From: JAGNGI01 sp035448825
Lineage (GTDB): Bacteria > Fidelibacterota > UBA2242
DNA length: 12,728 nucleotides
Direction: 5' to 3'
Assembly (NCBI GenBank): GCA_035448825.1
Contig: DAOTJS010000035.1
Coordinates: 1 to 12,728 of the forward strand
Part shown: positions 7,341 through 12,728 of the stretch, one piece after another
Layout: every line of letters begins with the position of its first letter
How positions within the stretch are numbered: the stretch's first letter is position 1
The notes under the pieces: model-generated
The model's input: the letters and a program-made list of their open reading frames with translations, nothing else
What the model was told of the DNA's origin: nothing
The model's database searches: none
Translations under genes and position numbers: made by a program

Positions 7341-7889
7341 ATGCAGGAAAAACCAACATCCAGGATAATAGCAACTACCGTTATCGGAGTGCGTCGCAAT
7401 GGCCAAGCCGCTATGGGTAGCGACGGTCAGGTGACGATGGGTGAAACGATTATGAAACATACGACCAAAAAAGTCCGTCGAATTTTCAATGATCAGGTGG
7501 TGGTCGGTTTCGCCGGAGCTTCAGCAGACGCTATGGCCCTTTTTGATAGGTTCGAAAACGAATTAGAAAAGTATAAAGGCAATATAAACCGAGCGGCCGT
7601 CGAGCTGGCTAAAATCTGGCGCACCGATAAATATCTACGGCAGTTAGAAGCTCTTTTAACTGTAATGAACAAGGAAACGATGTTGATCATTTCCGGCACG
7701 GGTGATGTTATCGAGCCTGATGACGATATTATTGCGATAGGTTCGGGGGGTGCCTATGCTACCGCCGCCGCCCGCGCCCTTTTACGCCACACCGAAATGA
7801 ATGCCCGGGAAATCGTGGCTGAATCTCTCCGCATCGCTTCCGAAATTTGTATTTATACTAACAATAATTTTACGATTATAGGATTATGA
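7341..7889 (+). CDS. hslV: ATP-dependent protease subunit HslV (ClpQ) with short propeptide
   Basis: HslV is the N-terminal-threonine peptidase of the proteasome-like HslVU complex, a dodecamer capped by HslU hexamers in the cytoplasm. The 182 residues cover the whole family: TTVIGVRRNG, GSDGQVTMGETIMKH, KKVRRIF, VGFAGASADA, the IWRTDKYLRQLEA helix, AIGSGGAYATAAARALL and EICIYTNN. The catalytic Thr aligns with Thr12, not residue 2. The only usable start, ATG 7341 with GGAG at 7332-7335, therefore leaves an 11-residue propeptide to be removed. No ATG, GTG or TTG lies closer to Thr12. The stop overlaps the hslU start as ATGA, as expected for subunits made together. Identification is secure. Confidence 0.96.
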   Translation: MQEKPTSRIIATTVIGVRRNGQAAMGSDGQVTMGETIMKHTTKKVRRIFNDQVVVGFAGASADAMALFDRFENELEKYKGNINRAAVELAKIWRTDKYLRQLEALLTVMNKETMLIISGTGDVIEPDDDIIAIGSGGAYATAAARALLRHTEMNAREIVAESLRIASEICIYTNNNFTIIGL

Positions 7890-9250
7890 GAAATAGAGAA
7901 CTTACACCCAGCGAAATCGTCCGTGAGCTCGATGCTTACATTATCGGACAGGATAAAGCTAAAAAAGCGGTAGCCATTGCTATGCGGAATCGCTGGCGGC
8001 GCCAACATGTGAAGAGCGCCATAAAGGAAGATATTTTACCGAACAATATTATCTTGATTGGCCCGACCGGCATCGGCAAGACCGAAATCGCTCGCCGACT
8101 TTCTAATTTAGCTCTGGCTCCTTTTATCAAAGTCGAGGCGTCCAAATTTACCGAAGTTGGTTACGTTGGACGAGATGTCGAATCAATTATTCGTGATCTG
8201 ACCAGTATCGCCGTTACTATGGTAAAAAACGAACGTATGGCGGAAGTCAACAGTCAGGCTCTTCATATGGCCAACGAGCGGATTCTCGACATTCTTTTAC
8301 CCTCCGGAGAAATAACACGCCATTCAGATCAAGAAGAAATTATCCCCAAAAATGATGAAAAATTCAACCGCACCCGCGCAAAATTACGTGTAATGCTCGA
8401 AAATGGTGAAATGGAAGACCGCTTGATTGAAATAACGGTAAATCAGGGTACGTTACCAATGATGCAGATTTTTGGTCCTGCAGGCATCGAAGAGATGGAA
8501 ATGAATATCTCCGAAATACTCGGCAGTTCCTTTCCCCAAAAGAAAAAAATCCAGAAAGTAACCGTCTCCGAAGCCCGTCGAATTTTTATCCAGGAAGAAG
8601 CCCAGAAATTAGTTGATATGGAGACGGTTGTTCGGGAAGCTATTCGGCGAGTTGAAGAAACCGGAATCGTTTTTATTGATGAAATTGACAAAATTGCATC
8701 CAGTAGCGATCAGCGTGGCTATGGTCCGGATGTTTCGCGCGAAGGCGTCCAGCGGGATATTTTACCGATCGTCGAGGGTAGTAATGTCCAAACCAAATTC
8801 GGAGTAGTTCGCACCGATCATATCCTTTTTATCGCGGCTGGTGCCTTTCATGCTACCAAACCTTCGGATTTGATTCCGGAATTGCAGGGACGTTTTCCCA
8901 TCCGGGTCGAAATGGATAGTCTGGGCAAAGATGAGTTCGTCAAGATTCTGAAAAATCCCCGCAATGCTTTACTCAAACAATATACCGCTCTGTTGAAAAC
9001 TGAGAAGGTTGAGCTAACTTTCGACGACGATGCAGTTGAGGAAATTGCGCAAATTGCAGCCGAAGTCAATGAGAAAATGGAAAATATCGGAGCGCGCCGT
9101 CTGCATACGATTTTGACTACTGTATTGGAAGAAATTCTCTATAAGGTTCCTGATAAAGATATCAGGGAAGTCCACATTACACGCGAATTTGTGCAAGAAA
9201 GATTACAAAATATAGTGCGCGACCGCGATTTAAGTCGTTATATACTTTAA
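7886..9250 (+). CDS. hslU: ATP-dependent protease ATPase subunit HslU (ClpY)
   Basis: HslU is the AAA+ unfoldase that feeds proteins into HslV. The 454 residues compare with 443 in E. coli. The N-terminus has the family block LTPSEIVRELDAYIIGQD. Walker A GPTGIGKT is at 59-66. The substrate-gripping pore loop GYVG is at 92-95. The inserted I-domain runs from about 110 to 240 and contains FGPAGIEEM. Walker B IVFIDEIDKI is at about 261-270. Sensor 1 lies around IAAGAFH, and the arginine finger is Arg336 in LQGRFPIR. The sensor 2 region is ENIGARRLHTI. The protein ends in DLSRYIL, close to the E. coli tail that inserts into HslV to activate it. All catalytic elements are intact, so with hslV this should be a working HslVU protease. 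Confidence 0.97.
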   Translation: MRNRELTPSEIVRELDAYIIGQDKAKKAVAIAMRNRWRRQHVKSAIKEDILPNNIILIGPTGIGKTEIARRLSNLALAPFIKVEASKFTEVGYVGRDVESIIRDLTSIAVTMVKNERMAEVNSQALHMANERILDILLPSGEITRHSDQEEIIPKNDEKFNRTRAKLRVMLENGEMEDRLIEITVNQGTLPMMQIFGPAGIEEMEMNISEILGSSFPQKKKIQKVTVSEARRIFIQEEAQKLVDMETVVREAIRRVEETGIVFIDEIDKIASSSDQRGYGPDVSREGVQRDILPIVEGSNVQTKFGVVRTDHILFIAAGAFHATKPSDLIPELQGRFPIRVEMDSLGKDEFVKILKNPRNALLKQYTALLKTEKVELTFDDDAVEEIAQIAAEVNEKMENIGARRLHTILTTVLEEILYKVPDKDIREVHITREFVQERLQNIVRDRDLSRYIL

Positions 9251-9265
9251 TTTATCTATTCACCT

Positions 9266-9270
9266 GAGGG
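9266..9270 (+). promoter_or_regulatory. Ribosome binding site of argF
   Basis: GAGGG lies five bases before ATG 9276 in the 25-base hslU-argF gap. It settles the argF start; there is no room for a convincing separate promoter in the gap itself. Confidence 0.65.
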
Positions 9271-9275
9271 ACTGA

Positions 9276-10190
9276 ATGAAAAGGGATTTTTTACACATCA
9301 CTGATTTCTCGACAGCCGAAATATGGGAAGTGTTTGAATTGACGAAAAAACTCAAAAAATACCTCAAAGAAGGTCGAGAATACACCCCTTTGAAGGGCAA
9401 AACGATGGCGATGATCTTTGCCAAACCGAGTGCGCGCACGCGTATTTCTTTCGAGACTGGTATGACCCAGCTCGGCGGACATGCTATTTATTTGGGACCG
9501 AATGATATTGGCATCGGCCAGCGCGAAGCCATCAAAGATATTGCACAGGTAATTGCCCGTTACGATGACCTAATTATGGCGCGACTTTTTGCACATGCCC
9601 ACATTCTCGAATTAGCTGAATATTCATCTGTTCCAGTTATTAACGGCTTGACCGATTACAACCATCCCTGTCAGGTGATGGCTGATATTTTTACCGTGCT
9701 GGAAAATCGTGGTAATCTGGATAATCTCAAAGTCACTTTCGTGGGTGATGGTAATAATGTGGTCAATTCCTGGCTCGAACTGACTTTGAGACTTCCAATG
9801 CATTTTGTCCTGGCTTGTCCACCCGGTTACGAACCGGACCAGGAATTTCTGACCAAAGCTCAAAATAGCGGAATTAGCAAAGTAGAAATTTCTCATGAAC
9901 CATTTGAAGCGGTCAAAAATGCCGACGTAATTTATACGGATGTCTGGACGAGTATGGGACGCGAATCCGAACTGGAAAAACGCCAACGCGACTTTGCCGG
10001 ATTTCAGGTAAATATGAAGTTAGTTAAAGCCGCTAAACCGAATGTATTCGTAATGCACTGCTTGCCAGCCCATCGCGGCGAAGAAATCAGCGATGAAGTT
10101 ATTGACGGCCCAAATTCTATCGTTTTCGATGAAGCCGAAAATCGCATGCATGTCCAGAAAGCCATTATCCACAAATTGATGGTTAGGTAA
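9276..10190 (+). CDS. argF: Ornithine carbamoyltransferase
   Basis: ArgF makes citrulline from ornithine and carbamoyl phosphate in arginine biosynthesis. The 304 residues are full length. The carbamoyl phosphate site is KPSARTR (50-56), where the usual STRTR has Ala in place of the first Thr; the Ser, both Arg and the second Thr are kept. HPCQ (130-133), DVWTSMG (222-228) and HCLP (261-264) are the ornithine-binding and catalytic motifs. The HPCQ, SMG and HCLP set points to ornithine rather than aspartate, acetylornithine or succinylornithine as substrate. A GAGGG at 9266-9270 precedes ATG 9276. The gene lies 25 bases after hslU, so it may be co-transcribed, but no other arginine gene is in the window and the next gene is on the opposite strand. 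Confidence 0.96.
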   Translation: MKRDFLHITDFSTAEIWEVFELTKKLKKYLKEGREYTPLKGKTMAMIFAKPSARTRISFETGMTQLGGHAIYLGPNDIGIGQREAIKDIAQVIARYDDLIMARLFAHAHILELAEYSSVPVINGLTDYNHPCQVMADIFTVLENRGNLDNLKVTFVGDGNNVVNSWLELTLRLPMHFVLACPPGYEPDQEFLTKAQNSGISKVEISHEPFEAVKNADVIYTDVWTSMGRESELEKRQRDFAGFQVNMKLVKAAKPNVFVMHCLPAHRGEEISDEVIDGPNSIVFDEAENRMHVQKAIIHKLMVR

Positions 10191-10215
10191 GGCAAGCACT
10201 CAACCGATTGGTTAG

Positions 10216-10260
10216 TAAAATAAAATCCGGTTAAATATTGGTTCTTAGCCAATCGTAACC
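10216..10260 (-). terminator. Possible rho-independent terminator in the convergent argF / binding-protein gap
   Basis: Read on the minus strand, a two-part stem forms: GGTTA (10260-10256) pairs with TAACC (10233-10229), and inside it ATTGGC pairs with an ATTGG-containing arm (10253-10248 with 10242-10237, including one G-T pair). A T-rich run, ATTTTATTTTA, follows at about 10226-10216. This suits termination of the minus-strand binding-protein gene, which ends at 10290. An alternative pairing, CGATTGGTTA (10205-10214) with TAGCCAATCG (10246-10255), also exists and could act on transcripts of either strand. The stems are AT-rich and imperfect, so confidence is limited. Confidence 0.45.
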
Positions 10261-10289
10261 ATATCGAATTTTGGTATTTATTATAACTT

Positions 10290-11216
10290 TTACTTTATCC
10301 AGCCCAATTCCCAGGGAATTGTTCCTTTCGGATTATCAAATTCATTGGGATGCAGTAAGTAAGCCAGTTTCCGAATTGCCAGGATTTGGCGTGGACCTTC
10401 ATGTTTTAGGAGAGCAGAATCGTAATAGGAAACGCGGCTATGAATCACAGCATTGGTTTTGATATAATTCGGGCGCGTGTATATTTCATAAAGAGGTGTA
10501 ATCCCTTTCCAACCACCAAGTTCAGCATCCAGCCAAATTGGGGAAAGAATAATATCGGGATTACGTTTGACAATTTCTGCATTAGTAGTTACGAAAACAC
10601 CGACAGTGGTATCGCCGAAAATATTTTCACCGCCAGCAATTTCTATTAAATCTTCTAAAGGCGAATCGTTACCAACTGTCCAGGGGCCCATATGATTAAT
10701 TTCTAAATATACTTTCGTTTTGGGAAGAATATCAGTCTGGGCACGGATAGCTGCTATCTCTGATTTCATATTTTCCACTATTCTATGTGCTCTCTTACTA
10801 CAGCCGATATTTTCGCCGACATCAATAATACAATTTAAAACATCATCGAGGCTTTTCGGTTCGTAGTGTAAAACTTTATAACCCATTTTACGCAACGAAT
10901 CTGCAATTTGACGCTGCATATCGGTATCAGTTAAAATCAAATCTGGTTTCAGCGAATCAATGCGGTTATAATTAATATGTATAAAATCACCAATGACTTT
11001 AACCCGACCAGATGCTTTATCCTGAATGACTTGTTCTGGAAAGAAGCAAAAACTAGTCGCACCAATGACTTGTTCTCTGCCGCCGATTTCGTAAACAATC
11101 TCAGTTAAAGTTGAAGAACAACTAACGATTTTTGGCCTATTAGTTTTTGAACAGGAATTATATGTTATTAATAATATTAGTGACAGAATAAGAGAGCATT
11201 TTTTAAAACGTTGCAT
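10290..11216 (-). CDS. Periplasmic binding lipoprotein of the B12 / iron-siderophore type (BtuF-like), orphan
   Basis: The 308-residue protein is a class III (helical-backbone) solute-binding protein. Members deliver cobalamin, heme or ferric siderophores to ABC importers. An N-terminal signal (MQRFKK plus a hydrophobic core) ends in Asn-Ser-Cys22, so it is probably a lipoprotein, although Tyr rather than Leu precedes Cys by three. The mature part begins with PKIVSCSSTLTEIVYEIGG (about 28-46), the family opening beta-alpha unit. It continues with IDSLKPDLILTD, LRKMGYKVLHYEPKSLDDV and a second lobe from about 165 with DLIEIAGGENIFGD, NPDIIL and GPRQILAIRKLAYLLHP. No BtuC/BtuD-type permease or ATPase is nearby. 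AAGGAG (minus strand) precedes the ATG, 12 bases after the transporter gene. The ligand cannot be read from sequence; BtuF is the nearest named relative. Confidence 0.85.
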   Translation of the reverse strand: MQRFKKCSLILSLILLITYNSCSKTNRPKIVSCSSTLTEIVYEIGGREQVIGATSFCFFPEQVIQDKASGRVKVIGDFIHINYNRIDSLKPDLILTDTDMQRQIADSLRKMGYKVLHYEPKSLDDVLNCIIDVGENIGCSKRAHRIVENMKSEIAAIRAQTDILPKTKVYLEINHMGPWTVGNDSPLEDLIEIAGGENIFGDTTVGVFVTTNAEIVKRNPDIILSPIWLDAELGGWKGITPLYEIYTRPNYIKTNAVIHSRVSYYDSALLKHEGPRQILAIRKLAYLLHPNEFDNPKGTIPWELGWIK

Positions 11217-11221
11217 ATTGA

Positions 11222-11227
11222 CTCCTT
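11222..11227 (-). promoter_or_regulatory. Ribosome binding site of the BtuF-like gene
   Basis: On the minus strand AAGGAG lies five bases before the ATG at 11216. It sits in the 12-base gap after the DMT transporter stop and confirms the start that includes the signal peptide. Confidence 0.75.
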
Positions 11228-11228
11228 T

Positions 11229-12149
11229 TTAAATGAATTTATCCATATTGGCTAATATCACGGCTAATAAGCCAAATCCAATTGTGCCATACCAGGCACG
11301 GGTAATTTTTTCTTTGAAAAAAATTACCGAAGATAACGCTCCGCCTAGAATTATTATCGTTCCATTAATAGTAAAAACAACAGCAGCCGGCGCTTGGGCA
11401 CATAGACTCAATAATAACATACCACAAATTGAACCCGCACCTGCCAGTGCACCAAGACCTACTAAGTATCCAATACTGGTCGGCTTAGTCTTTTGTGAAA
11501 CAGCAACAATTCCATTGGAGAGGGCAAGTACAACATAGAAAATGAAATAAATATTATTGGTATAAGCACCCAACCAGGTTACGTTCTGCCCTGGGATATA
11601 ACGAGTTCCGAGGTCTTTTATAGCTACGAAAATGACAGAATTTCCAATCAGAATCAATATTAGCATAATGCCATAAATTAATTTATCCTTCCAATTTGAT
11701 TTTACCTGACTTTCGGCTTTTTCAGTTTCAATAGATGAAGCGAAAATAACACTAATAATACCAGATCCCAGAGCAAGATATTGTAGGAGACTAATATTTT
11801 CTGACAGAAAGAGTGCTGAGTAAACAATAACAATTAAAAAGGTTAGATTCATAGCACACCAGACTGGCGAAAGCGGACCTCTTCGTAAAGCTACTCTCGT
11901 CAATATCATCGTTAGTAGTTGCCCAAGGCCATTGACAATCGCAATGATGTAAATAAAAGTGGGTAACTCTCCGATCGTACTAAAATCGGCTTTAAAAGCG
12001 AAGAAAATTGCCCCCGCTATTCCAATTGCAGTTGAGATGTGGAGTGGCACAATGTTTTTCGATTGCCCCCACCGAAAAGTAACCCCAATAACTGCTAAAC
12101 TTAAACCAGAAAGAGCCGCTAGAACGGCTGACATAATGGTGGAGTTCAT
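11229..12149 (-). CDS. DMT superfamily (EamA-like) transporter, ten membrane helices
   Basis: The 306-residue product is an inner-membrane protein with about ten hydrophobic helices in two five-helix halves. By eye these lie at about 7-24, 34-53, 62-85, 91-117, 120-141, 152-178, 189-217, 223-250, 254-279 and 284-304. A hydrophilic, charged linker (about 142-153) separates the halves. The second half ends in the FKEKIT...GTIGFGLL pattern typical of EamA domains, which are drug/metabolite exporters for amino acids, nucleosides or other small molecules. The substrate cannot be assigned. The start ATG is one base past the stop of the upstream deaminase gene, and its GGAGGT ribosome site lies inside that gene's last codons, so translation is probably coupled. 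A later in-frame ATG would remove only five residues. Confidence 0.85.
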   Translation of the reverse strand: MNSTIMSAVLAALSGLSLAVIGVTFRWGQSKNIVPLHISTAIGIAGAIFFAFKADFSTIGELPTFIYIIAIVNGLGQLLTMILTRVALRRGPLSPVWCAMNLTFLIVIVYSALFLSENISLLQYLALGSGIISVIFASSIETEKAESQVKSNWKDKLIYGIMLILILIGNSVIFVAIKDLGTRYIPGQNVTWLGAYTNNIYFIFYVVLALSNGIVAVSQKTKPTSIGYLVGLGALAGAGSICGMLLLSLCAQAPAAVVFTINGTIIILGGALSSVIFFKEKITRAWYGTIGFGLLAVILANMDKFI

Positions 12150-12150
12150 T

Positions 12151-12728
12151 TTATATTACCTCCGTTTCACAATAATTGATTTTATTCCAGAATTCTTCGT
12201 TTCTCTGTCTTAATTGTGTTTTAAAAGATTCCTCTGCAAAACTGGCCGTAATAGCGTTTTTCGTCAGTTGTTGAATTTCCGGTATGGTAAAATTATATTC
12301 ATCGAATAACAAAAGAAATTCAGCATTTAAGTCAGAACCGAACATAGTCGGATCATCGGAATTGATCGTGATTAGAATACCATCATCAAAAAACTGACGT
12401 ACCGGGTGAATAGCCGATGAGGAAAATACTTGTAATTTCAGATTGCTTGTGACGCAAATTTCAAGTGGAATTTGTTTCTCCTTTAAATAATTAAGCAATG
12501 CCGGATCTTCAATAGCTCGAACGCCATGGCCAATGCGTTCCGCCCGCAAATTTTTCAAAGCTGACCAAATCGAATCTGCTCCAACTGCTTCCCCAGCATG
12601 CGCTACGATATGAAATCCGCGTCGTTTGGCTTCGCTGAATACATCAGAGAACCATTCCGCTGGGAATGCTTCCTCGTTACCACCTAATCCGATGCCGATC
12701 ACGTCGTTACGATACATCGTAATTTCAT
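12151..12728 (-). CDS. Adenosine deaminase family protein, C-terminal part (5' end outside window)
   Basis: About 192 residues of the C-terminal part of an amidohydrolase of the adenosine/AMP deaminase family are present; the frame is open to the right edge, upstream of a Met at 12717. Family landmarks in order are VIGIGLGGNE, AHAGE (a metal-ligand His and the catalytic Glu), ERIGHGV (catalytic His), CVTSNLKL and INSDDP (metal-binding and catalytic Asp pair). The N-terminal HxH metal motif lies outside. The expected reaction is adenosine to inosine, purine salvage in the cytoplasm. Close relatives include adenine deaminases and the aminofutalosine deaminases of the menaquinone pathway, and this fragment does not decide between them. 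It is the first of three tightly linked minus-strand genes. Its 3' end contains the ribosome site of the DMT transporter. Confidence 0.88.
   Translation of the reverse strand, partial: EITMYRNDVIGIGLGGNEEAFPAEWFSDVFSEAKRRGFHIVAHAGEAVGADSIWSALKNLRAERIGHGVRAIEDPALLNYLKEKQIPLEICVTSNLKLQVFSSSAIHPVRQFFDDGILITINSDDPTMFGSDLNAEFLLLFDEYNFTIPEIQQLTKNAITASFAEESFKTQLRQRNEEFWNKINYCETEVI
12158..12163 (-). promoter_or_regulatory. Ribosome binding site of the DMT transporter, inside the deaminase gene
   Basis: GGAGGT on the minus strand lies eight bases before the ATG at 12149 and overlaps the last coding triplets of the deaminase gene. This implies coupled translation of the two genes. Confidence 0.75.

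Noticed and set aside
9577..9593. Sigma-54-like -24/-12 promoter: TGGCGCG followed by TTGCA
   Set aside because: The GG-to-GC distance is one base too long for the strict sigma-54 spacing, and the site is inside the argF coding sequence.
11233..11538. Plus-strand open frame of about 100 codons opposite the DMT transporter
   Set aside because: It is antisense to a gene with clear membrane topology and a strong ribosome site, and its translation shows no recognisable domain.
10200..12728. Minus-strand operon as a horizontally acquired island
   Set aside because: It looks somewhat more AT-rich than the left part (22 G+C in the 60 bases 11281-11340), but there are no mobility genes, repeats or attachment sites, so the evidence is too thin.

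Overview
The window looks like chromosomal DNA from an uncultured Gram-negative, LPS-making bacterium. It is moderately AT-rich and very gene-dense, and I see no phage, insertion sequence, CRISPR array, tRNA or rRNA. Kdo synthesis and Lpt genes indicate an outer membrane. Two lipoprotein-like signal peptides ending in Ser-Cys with a relaxed lipobox, together with the pyrG-kds-lpt-rpoN gene order, suggest a lineage in or near the FCB group or the deltaproteobacterial-type phyla. This is a guess: no marker here fixes the phylum. A canonical ornithine carbamoyltransferase argues against typical Bacteroidetes.

Positions 1-10190 hold twelve plus-strand genes with gaps of at most 57 bases and many overlaps, so they probably form one long operon entering from the left: pyrG (3' part only), kdsA, kdsC, kdsD, lptC, lptB, rpoN, hflK-like, hflC-like, hslV, hslU, argF. 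The first block is coherent: KdsD, KdsA and KdsC make Kdo, PyrG supplies the CTP needed to activate it (kdsB is not in the window), and LptC/LptB belong to the LPS exporter. RpoN follows lptB directly. A protein-quality-control block comes next: two SPFH membrane proteins and the HslVU protease. argF closes the run.

Positions 10191-10289 are a short convergent intergenic region with a hairpin followed, on the minus strand, by a T-rich tract. This is a plausible terminator.

Positions 10290-12728 hold three tightly spaced minus-strand genes, transcribed from the right edge: an adenosine-deaminase-family enzyme (N-terminal half outside the window), a ten-helix DMT/EamA transporter, and a B12/iron-siderophore-type solute-binding lipoprotein with no permease or ATPase nearby.

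Most genes are conventional. The best candidates for something unusual are the HflK/HflC pair, both of which stop right after the SPFH domain and lack the coiled-coil half of the family; the absence of lptA between lptC and lptB, with LptC apparently a lipoprotein; and HslV, which needs an 11-residue propeptide removed to expose its catalytic threonine. I found no convincing entirely new system.
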